A stretch of DNA of 64,000 nt from Candidatus Poseidoniaceae archaeon (GTDB taxonomy: Archaea > Thermoplasmatota > Poseidoniia > Poseidoniales > Poseidoniaceae). The position numbers and the translations under genes are program-made. Under the pieces are notes generated by a model. The model made no database searches. It saw only the letters and a list, made by a program, of their open reading frames with translations, and was not told the DNA's origin. Location: the NCBI GenBank assembly GCA_028353405.1, contig JAOMOG010000003.1, positions 1-64,000 on the forward strand, read 5' to 3'. Below are positions 34,201 to 42,791 of this stretch, in pieces; position 1 is the first letter of the stretch, and each line of letters begins with the position of its first letter.

Positions 34201-34920
34201 ATTTGATGTTACTTGCCAACTAGAATTGTCAGTGCTATTTGTATCAAATTCCGACGGGTCAAAATAATCTGAAGTGCCGGTTACAGTTGTACCTGCTCGG
34301 AATGGCATATACCATTGGTCCCCAGTATGAATTGGGAAGTCATATTTTTCTTTGGCAGGTTCATACCATGTATCAAAAGTCAAATCAGCTAGATCTTGCT
34401 TCAAAAACCCGATGTTGAAAGGTAAGAAATCAACTCCTAATGTGAATTGCATATTGATGACAGCCAGGTCTCTAACCCTAACGATATCTACTCCATCGTA
34501 TGCGATGTTAAGTCGTCCACTTGTTCCTTCAAGAGTTGCACCACTATTACCCGATGTAAAATCACCACTAATTGTGATTTCATAGACCAATGTCTGCACA
34601 CCATCTATCATCATAAATTTAATATCTGTAATTTCATAATCTGTTTCTCCAGTTAAAGTATTAATTGATGCAGTAACATTTGCTTGGGCAATTAATGCCG
34701 CAACATCAAACAGAGTATCGTAAGTCCATTCATCTCCAATACGGTAATTTGGAACATCTGGTGCTGATGTCGTACCATCAGCATGTGACTGATTGGAGTC
34801 ATCTAAGTGCTGATTATTTTCATCTAGCAGCAAAGAAAATGGTGCAAGGAAAATAATCGCGAAAAGAGCAATTGCAACGATTCGTTGTTGTATCATTACA
34901 CTCCCATATCGGTGACTCAT
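31267..34920 (-). CDS. Giant surface protein B with Ig/PKD-like repeats and cytoplasmic GW-QW tail
   Basis: 1217 residues. It has a signal peptide (hydrophobic stretch IVAIALFAIIFLAPFSLLL). An N-terminal domain containing YRIGDEWTY is followed by a domain with CDDSYKIMEWN and FQWYCP, and a CARDB-like domain near 465-560. At least four PKD/Ig-like repeats with 'DDG' turns (DDDGTVTT, DDDGEKSED, DDDGASAS) come next, then one TM helix (GVLVLLFSLVIGLSIFLL). The cytoplasmic tail is Gln/Pro/Ala-rich and carries LPDGWTMEQWDYYGQQWLD before the end. It is a clear paralogue of the next upstream protein, sharing RIGD-W-Y and the tail motif. ATG 34896 is an alternative start. A sensor/adhesin role is unproven. 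Confidence 0.85.
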   Translation of the reverse strand: MSHRYGSVMIQQRIVAIALFAIIFLAPFSLLLDENNQHLDDSNQSHADGTTSAPDVPNYRIGDEWTYDTLFDVAALIAQANVTASINTLTGETDYEITDIKFMMIDGVQTLVYEITISGDFTSGNSGATLEGTSGRLNIAYDGVDIVRVRDLAVINMQFTLGVDFLPFNIGFLKQDLADLTFDTWYEPAKEKYDFPIHTGDQWYMPFRAGTTVTGTSDYFDPSEFDTNSTDNSSWQVTSNGVPIEDGTQISYTGCDDSYKIMEWNETGVNAGFQWYCPAVRGPAWIRIANSAGFTIDWLLKEYSPADSWGVQDSSNPGARNVEIEVNTQSIATLPEAIQDISISYMINNIPQANKNLQLRYELNETIDNPTTDGNGNATSSLNSSTVVDDTPSSDDYTSNGIIVWDPVEEIIGAKTLVVDLSVVAVDLVAQSDSIIVTRHRGQDSAILSQSIGFAALPGDILSFSIPAQNRGVLTSPATEIEITTPDGTSFRESIPPISAYSEQRILVNWTILESESIGFKTLAFTVDPDQTVTQDANRSNNYANISIFIGRAPTADIMIDEGKYTFENVTLNATASFDEDGGDVDCRFEIESRTGLIDVIDSPDCWTQWNWSDSGIWNIKLIVIDDELDFDVIDTNVTVLNRAPYINLSMPDSIPVESSVTIDATDSGDVDTTSPTGQEVTISWPGTNCQEGLTQPTCTFTPLAEGEIMIVAEAMDDDGTVTTVNRTLNVLNIAPTLNTPELWNAGQNISLDENGTWYLDEDQIVLLRVNGDDTLSDRDYLNIEWLPSHLDSNWSETTNGPASTVSISWDTSGEHIISVAAWDDDGEKSEDRTAKVMISNVVPTITGLPGDAPIFEDDDITLNVEVSDTASDLDTLEICWDLNGAVDLNSDGDATNDCQETGENMTLSWPTTGIRWITATVTDDDGASASQSVNISVQNLPPRSVISTVTNLTDITEGDNVLLSAKDSIDTPADKSNLIYQWKSNHLDTDLDGDNDGDIDFYGINYTMENMPAGTWDITLVVIDDNNESASSTMTIVVKAIPSDSILDSISDEIGSVGTGVLVLLFSLVIGLSIFLLITRKSSEPTEDKYQSYGGFASGASLPTSEPGSDLFGEAAVAPSQQPAAQYDAFGQVGAEVAQPQVQQPAAAQPVQTNQSPALPDTGLPDGWTMEQWDYYGQQWLDANKAPQPLIQPATNNTPATSVSTDMSGLLDDLDF

Positions 34921-34951
34921 TTAATGCAATTGATTCATTGACTAATGGCAA

Positions 34952-37900
34952 CTATTGCATTGAATCCAAGTATTCCTGTCCAAAATGCTGCCACTGGTCT
35001 TCACTCCACCCCTTCGGTAAGCCATCTTCAGGGATCGGCGGTGAGTCTATATTCAACTCAGCAGTTGGGCTAATTTCATCTTCTTGTTGCTGCTCATTTA
35101 TTGGTGATTTGGGATCAATCGAATCTTGCGGTGCTATTTCCATGGCAGCCGCAAATGTGTGAAGCGGTGGAGAGGTTTCAGGTCTCTTTGCTTCAATCAT
35201 CCTCGCCATGTGGTCAATCGGTTCACCGAATTCATCTAATTCGTTTTGAAAGTTGGATAGTTCTGGCCACATATCAGGCTGAATCTCTTTTCTTCGTCCA
35301 GATAATAATGTAAGCACTGACAGAATTGTCACCAATAATGCAAGTTGAGCAAATGCATTTGCTTCTTCACCAATTAATGAAGCGCTTATTTTTTCAACAA
35401 CATTTCGCTCAGGAGGAGATACGTCGATATTCTTTGTAGAGGTTCCAGGACGTTCAGGGTCTTCATCCCAAGCGATTGCTTTGATTTTAGCAACCCCTGA
35501 AACACGGAATACATGAGAAACTGTTTTTCCAATCAAATCAGCATCGTTATCGGAGATTCCATCACCATTACTATCGCTTGTAATATCCAAATCCCAGACG
35601 ATAGTGATGTCGTCAATATCGTTAATTGAGTCGATTGTCGCAGAAGCATCGAGAGTACATTCGCGGTATGCTACACAAGATACATCACTGATTCTTACCT
35701 TTGGAGGTATGTTAAGGACTTCGATGACGAGAACTTCACTCGAATATGCGCCATCATCATCAGTGACATGGTAGATAATTGTGTGAGAGCCACTTCTATT
35801 CCATGAATATGTTAAATCATCTCCACGAATGTCACAATCATCAGCAGCAGAGCCGTAGCCGTCACTATCTATTCCTGGGTCAATATCCCAACATCTGCTC
35901 AATGTAGCAATGTCACTCTCTGTGTCAGTAGCAGAACCGGTAATCGAAATTTCTTGCCCTTCAGCAATTGGTAATATTTGATCTAAAGCCTCAACAATAG
36001 GTGCAGCATTTCTGACATTGACCCAGCGTTCTTCAACCGCACTAGATGCTCCATCTGTGTCGGTTACTTGCAAGCGAATCTTATGCAATCCCGAATCACT
36101 CCACAACATTGGGAATTGAGATGTTCTTCCTTCCAAAATTTCCATCAGAGATGGTTGTGCATCATCAGGCCACCATGTATGAATTAATTTATCAATATCA
36201 TCAATGGAATCATCAGATTGGCCCTTGATATTGACCAATTGGTCTTCATCAACTTGCCAAATATGTTGGTTATCACTCTCAATCGCAATTGAACCATCCA
36301 ATAATTGTATTGTGGTTCCATGCGGCGCAATATTGGTGAATTTTATATCAATACTCGCTGTGGTCTTTGTAAAGTCATCATCTTCTGCAATTGCCAAAAA
36401 TGAATGCCATCCTTCATGCAAAGCAGTGGTGGTACATACTCGCGTATAGTAACCCTCTTGGCAAATTGAATTGGGCCAATAAACATCTACAACACCCGGC
36501 CAAATCTTCTCAGAATCAGAATCATTTGCATATGCATACAATGTGATTGGATGCTCAACCTTGGCTTCAGTTCTTGAACTTCTAATCTCTATCTTTGGTG
36601 CCCGGTTCTCAACCTCAACGATCAAGGTAATCGTCACCTCATCCCTCTCATCATCAATAACGGTGATATCAACAGGATATTGACCATCATCAATCCAAGA
36701 ATAATTTAGCATGCAGGATTGCGAAATAAACTCTTGATTTTTCCATTGGCGCGAACCATCATCAAAGGTGACGGCGAATTTACAAAACACATCTCCACCA
36801 TCTTCATCAAAACTTTGTGAAGCGTCAATTAATGCTAATTGATTGGTTTGAATTGATGAAGAATTAGCCAAAGCGGTTGGCATTCTACCAACGTTTAGAT
36901 TCAATTGTGCATAATCATTAGTTGAATTTGCATCAGCGGAATTAACCGAATCAGGATCAGCTTCCCAACTCATTGGAATACTGCCAATAGGTGAATCGGC
37001 AGGAACAGTCCAGGTGAAGTTGACTTTGTGCACAGCATAAGTGGCTAATGGTGACATCATGTGCCGACTGGTTTGGCCATCTGGGTGAGTGATTAGAATC
37101 TCAGCAGGTGTGGATGTAGTGATGCCACGATTTTTTACTGAAACTTCAATGAATAATTGATCTGCAGGCAATACATTCCATCCGGTAATTGAATTTAATT
37201 CAGATGTGATACCACTTCTATTCCTCATCACGATTGCAGAATCTAAATCCGCAATTAAATCAAGTCCGACCATATATTCATCTAATGTAATGGTTGCAAC
37301 TCCGATATGATTGGCAATTTTAGCAACGAATGCGTGACTGGCCCAATCTAAAGCGTAGGCAGAAGAGTCTAATTTGTCTGAAACATCGATAACCGCCCAA
37401 GCACTTCCGTTAGCAGCAGTGGTTAGAGATGCAAGGAATCCAGTGGTCTCATAACGCAATTCTAATTGTAATCCAGCAATGTTTGAAAAACAGGTAGCGG
37501 ATACATTAGCCCATACTTCAATTGGCGTATTGAGTGCAGTAATTGAGTTGGTTGATTCAACATTTATACAACGCTCACGAGTACCAGGGTTTTGATAAAT
37601 ATCGACTCCAGTAGAGTCCTTTGGAATATATTGTTTCAATCTGAAATCAATTGTTAATCCAACATCTTCTTCATTATGCATCCATGCATAATTTCTTGCT
37701 TCTGGGCAATACCAACGGTATCCGGATTCATCACCTTGAGAATCATAGGAAGTCAAGCCGTAAGACTCATTGCAACCACCATAACCAATTGTCTGTCCTC
37801 TACTATTGAATGGTTTACCAACTGCAGTAACCTCCCATGTTGTAGAATTGGTGTCGGAGACTGGTGGCGGGAATGGTGTGATGTAATCACTTGTTCCAGA

Positions 37901-38542
37901 CCAAGTAGAACTGGTAGTTTTTGTTGTAGTCCAACGTTCATCAGCTCTAAGTGGGAAATCATATACTTCATTGACAGGTGAATAGGTATTGGTAATTGTA
38001 ATATCACCAAGAACCATAGTTAAGGATGAAATTCCGTATGGAACGAATTGGATGTACATGTCCAAGTCGCTTCGTATTGTTGATAAATCGCTAACCTGAA
38101 TTATTTCCGTCTGAGTATATTCAATGAATGCATTACCAGTATATCCATCCAATTCTACTCCGGATTTATCAAAATTAGCATATGATCTAAGAGTATAGGC
38201 CAAGACGGTCTTATTGTCAACTGACTGCTCGGTAATGGAGATTACTTCCGCAGTGGTGTCACCATTTATTTCTCCGACTGAAGCGCTTACTCCACTGTTG
38301 ACAATCAATGCAGTCGGGTCAAAGGTTCCGGAATAAATCCACTTGTCACCGATTCTCCAAACGGGAACGTCGCTAACACCTGGGTCGCCAGAAGCACCTG
38401 ATCTAGCAGGAATTATATTTTCAAATTCTAGCGGGCCTGCAGTATCATCTTGCTGAGAAGATAGGAAGGGGCTGAGGGATGATATCACTATCAAAAAAAA
38501 GAGCGCCACAGCCGGAACTGCAGAACTAGACTTGCGCCTCAT
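34952..38542 (-). CDS. Giant surface protein A, paralogue of B
   Basis: 1196 residues with the same architecture as the downstream protein: signal peptide (VPAVALFFLIVISSLSPFLS), N-terminal VWRIGDKWIYSGTFDPTALI, a Cys-containing block CNESYGLTSYD followed by YRWYCPEARNYAW, a CARDB-like region, PKD/Ig-like repeats with Asp-rich turns, and one TM helix (FAQLALLVTILSVLTLL). The cytoplasmic tail ends LPKGWSEDQWQHFGQEYLDS. The gene lies 31 bp before the start of paralogue B. A minus-strand AGAATAGATG near 38567-38578, about 30 bp upstream of the ATG, is a candidate TATA region, which would make this the first gene of the A-B-SepF operon. It is rich in N-x-S/T sequons, consistent with glycosylation. 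Confidence 0.85.
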   Translation of the reverse strand: MRRKSSSAVPAVALFFLIVISSLSPFLSSQQDDTAGPLEFENIIPARSGASGDPGVSDVPVWRIGDKWIYSGTFDPTALIVNSGVSASVGEINGDTTAEVISITEQSVDNKTVLAYTLRSYANFDKSGVELDGYTGNAFIEYTQTEIIQVSDLSTIRSDLDMYIQFVPYGISSLTMVLGDITITNTYSPVNEVYDFPLRADERWTTTKTTSSTWSGTSDYITPFPPPVSDTNSTTWEVTAVGKPFNSRGQTIGYGGCNESYGLTSYDSQGDESGYRWYCPEARNYAWMHNEEDVGLTIDFRLKQYIPKDSTGVDIYQNPGTRERCINVESTNSITALNTPIEVWANVSATCFSNIAGLQLELRYETTGFLASLTTAANGSAWAVIDVSDKLDSSAYALDWASHAFVAKIANHIGVATITLDEYMVGLDLIADLDSAIVMRNRSGITSELNSITGWNVLPADQLFIEVSVKNRGITTSTPAEILITHPDGQTSRHMMSPLATYAVHKVNFTWTVPADSPIGSIPMSWEADPDSVNSADANSTNDYAQLNLNVGRMPTALANSSSIQTNQLALIDASQSFDEDGGDVFCKFAVTFDDGSRQWKNQEFISQSCMLNYSWIDDGQYPVDITVIDDERDEVTITLIVEVENRAPKIEIRSSRTEAKVEHPITLYAYANDSDSEKIWPGVVDVYWPNSICQEGYYTRVCTTTALHEGWHSFLAIAEDDDFTKTTASIDIKFTNIAPHGTTIQLLDGSIAIESDNQHIWQVDEDQLVNIKGQSDDSIDDIDKLIHTWWPDDAQPSLMEILEGRTSQFPMLWSDSGLHKIRLQVTDTDGASSAVEERWVNVRNAAPIVEALDQILPIAEGQEISITGSATDTESDIATLSRCWDIDPGIDSDGYGSAADDCDIRGDDLTYSWNRSGSHTIIYHVTDDDGAYSSEVLVIEVLNIPPKVRISDVSCVAYRECTLDASATIDSINDIDDITIVWDLDITSDSNGDGISDNDADLIGKTVSHVFRVSGVAKIKAIAWDEDPERPGTSTKNIDVSPPERNVVEKISASLIGEEANAFAQLALLVTILSVLTLLSGRRKEIQPDMWPELSNFQNELDEFGEPIDHMARMIEAKRPETSPPLHTFAAAMEIAPQDSIDPKSPINEQQQEDEISPTAELNIDSPPIPEDGLPKGWSEDQWQHFGQEYLDSMQ

Positions 38543-38661
38543 GATATGGGCAAAACGGAACTACCTCATCTATTCTTTGCCGTTACGGGATTGCTAGATT
38601 CATCAATAGATGAACAAACATTCGTGTTGATAGTCAAGAAATATGCTTCTAATTGGTTACT

Positions 38662-39294
38662 TCAAAGAAGATCTGCCAATTCATCCTTGATGATTTCTAC
38701 AGCTTCAAGAATTTCACTCTTGTGACGAGCACCAGTAATTACCATCTTTCCAGAACCGAAAATCAAACAGACAACCTTAGGGAAGTCAAGTCTGTAAATT
38801 AGTCCAGGGAATTGCTCTGGCTCGTACTCAACCTTGTCGAAAGGTAAGTGGAATGTTAGATTGTTAAGGTTCAACTTGCGTGGAAGTCCTGCAAGAGGGG
38901 AACCCTTTGGAAGGTCAAGGGTGTCAATTCTTTGTAGTCCATCATAATCTTCAGGATAGTGAAGGGCATAGGTTGCAACCATGTTTTGAACTTCAATTTC
39001 AACATCTTTCTTGTCCCATGTCTCAATACCTGCGCCGCGTAGGTCCTGAATCATGCGCTCAATTCCAGTGTGAATGTTATCCTTGTTCTTTCCACCAGTA
39101 CAAACAGCTCTTCCAGAACGGAACATCAATATTGCAAGTTTAGGGTCTTTGACACGGTATACGACACCAGGGAATTGTTCTGGCTCATATTCACAATTCA
39201 ATTGAATTGCGATGTCCGGAAGATCAAGTTCTTCCGCTACTCGAGTGCTGGCTACTACGTTTACGACAGTTAGACGCTCTTCATCAGTGGTCAT
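38662..39294 (-). CDS. tbp: TATA-box binding protein
   Basis: 210 residues from the ATG at 39294. It recognises box A and nucleates the archaeal preinitiation complex. The two direct repeats of the saddle are evident: EPEQFPGVVYR...FRSGRAVCTGGK in the first and EPEQFPGLIYR...FGSGKMVITGAR in the second. The linker between repeats (LHYPEDYDGLQRIDTLDLPKGSPLAG) is longer and more charged than in the shortest archaeal TBPs, and the total is longer than the usual 180-190 residues. An in-frame GTG at 39306 is rejected because the TATA box is 27 bp upstream of 39294. It is transcribed alone, between the surface protein operon and mevalonate kinase. Confidence 0.96.
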   Translation of the reverse strand: MTTDEERLTVVNVVASTRVAEELDLPDIAIQLNCEYEPEQFPGVVYRVKDPKLAILMFRSGRAVCTGGKNKDNIHTGIERMIQDLRGAGIETWDKKDVEIEVQNMVATYALHYPEDYDGLQRIDTLDLPKGSPLAGLPRKLNLNNLTFHLPFDKVEYEPEQFPGLIYRLDFPKVVCLIFGSGKMVITGARHKSEILEAVEIIKDELADLL

Positions 39295-39316
39295 GTCCCT
39301 CGCCACTTATAACCAC

Positions 39317-39326
39317 TATATAAAAA
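39317..39326 (-). promoter_or_regulatory. TATA box for tbp
   Basis: Minus-strand TTTTTATATA is centred 27 bp upstream of the tbp ATG at 39294. It is the strongest box-A match in the window and predicts a leaderless tbp mRNA. Confidence 0.7.
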
Positions 39327-39376
39327 GAAAGCCAACTTTTACTATTTGCCGAGAAGAGAAATCATCATGCAGTACT

Positions 39377-40570
39377 CTATTTACTAGATGGTTTCCAAAA
39401 AGGCAATCCTTCATGGCTTTCTATTCGCACTCCAGCGTTGCCTATTTTAGAGATTAGAGTTCTACCACCAGCCAATTCAATCGCTTCACTGGTTTGCTTT
39501 GGATTTCGAGTTAATGCCACCATACAACCGCCACCACCCGCTCCAGTTAGTTTCGCTCCCAGCGATGAAGGTGCAGCAGCACGAACCAGATCATCTAACT
39601 CCAAGCATGATACGCCGAGGCCTCTAAGCATCAGATGATTTTCACTCATCGCTCTTCCAACCGCTTCATAATCGCCTTTCAGCAGTGCTTCAACTCCTCT
39701 GCGAGCGATGAGTCCAATAGTTTCAATCTCTCTCATCCGCTGTGGGTTTTCACTCATCGCCGCAGCGACTTTGGCCACTTGTATTGAAGTTGGAGCATGA
39801 ACTCCAGAGTTCCCTATTACGAGATACACATCTTGTTCATCTGTCATTACAGGAATGGTATGTACCTGCCAAGTTCTATCACCTTCAGGAATATTAAGAG
39901 TTCTTGTATATACCCAATCAGTTCCCTTTTCAACTTCATCAGAAAGTAAAACAATTCCTCCATGTGCGCATACTGAAGAATCCATAGGAGATGCTCTTCC
40001 TCCTTGTGCAATCGCTTCGACAGCATGGCCAAGCAATGCACATTCATCAACATCTATTGCTTGCTCGCCCCAAACGTGTGAACTTCCTTGGCCATTAGCC
40101 CCTACTCTTCTAGCAGGGTCTTTACCCTCATCAACTTTAGAATATACATCGGTATCAGTTAGTTGGCTTGAGAAACCTTCAGCCCAGTCTTTGGTTTCAG
40201 TTGCTTCTCCACCCTCGGATAACCAACGCCCTCTTGCAGCACGTAAACAAGCGCTGGCAGCAACTGACAATGCTGCTGAAGAACCCAGTCCAGAGGCTGG
40301 AGGTACGTCACCATTAATATGAATCGAAAGTGCTGGCGCTCCTGCCTTTTTTTGCCATAGACGCGAGCGCAATGCCTCAACATGAGGATGTTTGGAAGGA
40401 ATTAATTTCATACCATCAATACGCCACTCATCGGCTCCTTCTTCTAATAATTCAAGGCTGACGGTAATGCGCTGCTCAATAGCTACAGCAACAGCAGGTT
40501 GTCCAAAAACAACAGCATGTTCTCCGAACAAGATACACTTGCCTGGTGCACTTGCTTCAACTTTAGCCAT
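39377..40570 (-). CDS. mvk: Mevalonate kinase
   Basis: 397 residues. It phosphorylates mevalonate in the archaeal isoprenoid lipid pathway. GHMP kinase motifs: N-terminal APGKCILFGEHAVVFGQPAV, the ATP-binding PPASGLGSSAALSVAASA, and C-terminal GAKLTGAGGGGCMVAL. The GEHAVVFGQPA sequence separates MVK from other GHMP kinases. It is longer than many archaeal MVKs (about 310-330) because of an insertion near 130-175 (ATETKDWAEGFSSQLTDTDVYSK). The start is the ATG at 40570. A 9-bp-arm inverted repeat lies 18-40 bp upstream, in its promoter region; the next gene is divergent. Confidence 0.93.
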   Translation of the reverse strand: MAKVEASAPGKCILFGEHAVVFGQPAVAVAIEQRITVSLELLEEGADEWRIDGMKLIPSKHPHVEALRSRLWQKKAGAPALSIHINGDVPPASGLGSSAALSVAASACLRAARGRWLSEGGEATETKDWAEGFSSQLTDTDVYSKVDEGKDPARRVGANGQGSSHVWGEQAIDVDECALLGHAVEAIAQGGRASPMDSSVCAHGGIVLLSDEVEKGTDWVYTRTLNIPEGDRTWQVHTIPVMTDEQDVYLVIGNSGVHAPTSIQVAKVAAAMSENPQRMREIETIGLIARRGVEALLKGDYEAVGRAMSENHLMLRGLGVSCLELDDLVRAAAPSSLGAKLTGAGGGGCMVALTRNPKQTSEAIELAGGRTLISKIGNAGVRIESHEGLPFWKPSSK

Positions 40571-40587
40571 CTAACCCCTCCTCTATT

Positions 40588-40610
40588 CAAAGGCAGTAGG
40601 GCTGCCCTTG
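40588..40610. repeat. Inverted repeat upstream of mvk
   Basis: CAAAGGCAG (40588-40596) and CTGCCCTTG (40602-40610) pair at 8 of 9 positions around a 5-nt spacer. It covers the -18 to -40 region of mvk, so it could be an operator overlapping its core promoter. Confidence 0.45.
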
Positions 40611-40733
40611 ATAATTATGCTACATTCTCAATTTAACAATAGCACTAATTTAGTAAGTGGAAAATCAATGCATTGAATAATCTATTTGCCTTCGCTGATT
40701 TGTTGGGAGGTCAATCCTAACGGTGATTTGTCA

Positions 40734-42791
40734 ATGGAACACCCATTATTCATGAATTATGGACCGATTCCGGGGATCTTAATTTTCGCTGTATTAATGG
40801 CAGTATCCGGTGGTTTCTTCTCATATCAAGTTGTCAAAGCGACCCGTCTTGTTCGTCTTGGGAGGCCAGATAATAGATTTGATAATTGGGGCGCAAGAAT
40901 TTCCGAAGTAATAACTGGATGGTTAGGTCAAAAGAAGGTCTTGAAGGACAGAGTTGCTGGTGGAATTCACGTAATGATGTTTTGGGGATTCTTGATGTTA
41001 TCAACTGATATGTTTGATTTAGCAACAGGTAATTGGTTCTCTCATAACTTACTGCCAGCGGTCATTAAAGGGCCGTGGAATCTAATGGTTGAATTTGGAT
41101 ACAGTCTTGCATTTGTCGGTTGTTTACTGGCATTGATTAGAAGAGTTGTTTTCACACCTGATAAGTTGAAAGGAAAATCTCAACTCGAAGGTAATGCAAT
41201 TCTTCTACTGATAATGACGATTACAACGACCTCATTCGTAGTTGAGGCTGGTGAAGCGTCAGTGAGCAGCACTTGGGAGCCAATCGGTTACTGGGTTGCT
41301 CAAACATTCACTCCAAGCACCGCAATGGTAGTTATTTCTTATTGGGCTCATATGTCTGCGATTGCAGCGTTCCTTTTCCTAATTCCAGTTTCAAAGCATA
41401 TGCACTTAGTAATGGCTTTTCCAAATGTATTCTTCCACGATATGACTCCGATGGGAACTATGCTTCCGTTGGCGGTTGGCGAAGACGGAAAGGCAGTACC
41501 ATTAGATGATCTAGACATTGAATCCTTTGGAACTGAGAACTATACAGATTTGTCATGGAGAGATTTAATCGATGGCTGGGCTTGTACTTCTTGTGCTCGT
41601 TGTCAAGATGTTTGTCCAGCATATGCTTCAGGAAAACCTCTCAATCCAATGACGGTTATCCATTCGTTGAGAAACTATGCTAACGACCACTACGAGACTC
41701 TCATCGCTGGTGAAAAACCAGAAGAGGATATCATTGCACGTCTTGATGAACAAGCGATTTGGGCTTGTACGACTTGCCATGCTTGTGTTGAGGCTTGTCC
41801 GATTTACATCGACCATGTACCGAAACTAACTGATGCACGACGCCATCTAATGATGGAGAGAATGGAGTTTGACCCTGCGGTGGAAGATTCTATCATGCCT
41901 TTGATGGGTGCGATTGAAAACATTGAATCCGATTCAAATCCTTACGGAATGCCATCACATGAAAGAGGTGATTGGGCTGAAGGTTTGGATGTTAAGATTG
42001 CAGAACCGGCAGAATACATCTACTTCGCGGGTTGTGCTGCATCATTCGATGAGCGCAACAAGAAAGTCGCACGCGATACAATTAGCATAATGAAAGAAGC
42101 AGGACTAGATGTTGGTATTTTGGGAATGCAAGAAGGGTGTAGTGGAGATGCTGCTCGACGTGCAGGAAATGAATATCTATTCCAGATGCTAGCAGAAACA
42201 AATATTGCTACCTTTGAAGAAATTGGTGTTAAGAAAATCGTTGCATCTTGCCCACACTGTTTCCATACTCTTGGCAAGGAATACAAAGACTATGGTGGTG
42301 AAGACATTGAAGTAATGCACCACTCTCAATTAATTTCACATCTTCAGCAAGAAGGAAAACTACCAGATCCTAAACACGACGGCTCTGTAACTTACCATGA
42401 CCCATGTTACCTTGGAAGAATCGGTGGTGAAACAGAAGCACCACGCGCTGCTATCGGTGGAGTAGATATTGAAACTGAACGCAGTGGTAAGGATTCTTTC
42501 TGCTGTGGTGCTGGTGGAGCACAAATGTGGATGGAAGAGCATGTTGATGATGGATATGACAAAGTTAACGTAATCCGTTCAAAGGAACTTGCAGCGACTG
42601 GAGCAGATACTGTAGCAGTTGGTTGTCCATTCTGTTCAACTATGGTTACAGATGGATTGAATGCAATCGGTTCAGATATGGAAGTCAAGGATATTGCAGA
42701 AATTGTATGGCAACAAATCAAGTCAAACGATGAAGCATTACAATCTAAGAAAGCCACTCCAGAAATCGCAGTTGAGCCTGCAGAGGCATGA
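40734..42791 (+). CDS. Membrane-bound Fe-S oxidoreductase, EtfD/HdrDE-like
   Basis: 685 residues from the ATG at 40734. Residues 1-250 contain about six TM helices of the NarI/HdrE-type cytochrome b fold. Two 4Fe-4S ferredoxin motifs follow: CTSCARCQDVCP from C284 and CTTCHACVEACP from C345. The C-terminal half has two CCG (HdrB/D) domains: FAGCAAS, CPHCFHTL, DPCYLG, CCGAGGAQMW and CPFCSTMV. The fusion matches the EtfD-type enzymes that pass electrons from ETF (fatty acid oxidation) to quinone, and also HdrDE fusions. Without a methanogenesis context, EtfD is more likely; no etfAB is in the window. Its stop overlaps the next ATG by 4 bp. Confidence 0.88.
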   Translation: MEHPLFMNYGPIPGILIFAVLMAVSGGFFSYQVVKATRLVRLGRPDNRFDNWGARISEVITGWLGQKKVLKDRVAGGIHVMMFWGFLMLSTDMFDLATGNWFSHNLLPAVIKGPWNLMVEFGYSLAFVGCLLALIRRVVFTPDKLKGKSQLEGNAILLLIMTITTTSFVVEAGEASVSSTWEPIGYWVAQTFTPSTAMVVISYWAHMSAIAAFLFLIPVSKHMHLVMAFPNVFFHDMTPMGTMLPLAVGEDGKAVPLDDLDIESFGTENYTDLSWRDLIDGWACTSCARCQDVCPAYASGKPLNPMTVIHSLRNYANDHYETLIAGEKPEEDIIARLDEQAIWACTTCHACVEACPIYIDHVPKLTDARRHLMMERMEFDPAVEDSIMPLMGAIENIESDSNPYGMPSHERGDWAEGLDVKIAEPAEYIYFAGCAASFDERNKKVARDTISIMKEAGLDVGILGMQEGCSGDAARRAGNEYLFQMLAETNIATFEEIGVKKIVASCPHCFHTLGKEYKDYGGEDIEVMHHSQLISHLQQEGKLPDPKHDGSVTYHDPCYLGRIGGETEAPRAAIGGVDIETERSGKDSFCCGAGGAQMWMEEHVDDGYDKVNVIRSKELAATGADTVAVGCPFCSTMVTDGLNAIGSDMEVKDIAEIVWQQIKSNDEALQSKKATPEIAVEPAEA

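Noticed and set aside
40734-42791. Methanogen heterodisulfide reductase HdrDE
   Set aside because: No methanogenesis genes are present; with an acyl-CoA synthetase in the window the EtfD-type role is more likely, though the domains are shared.
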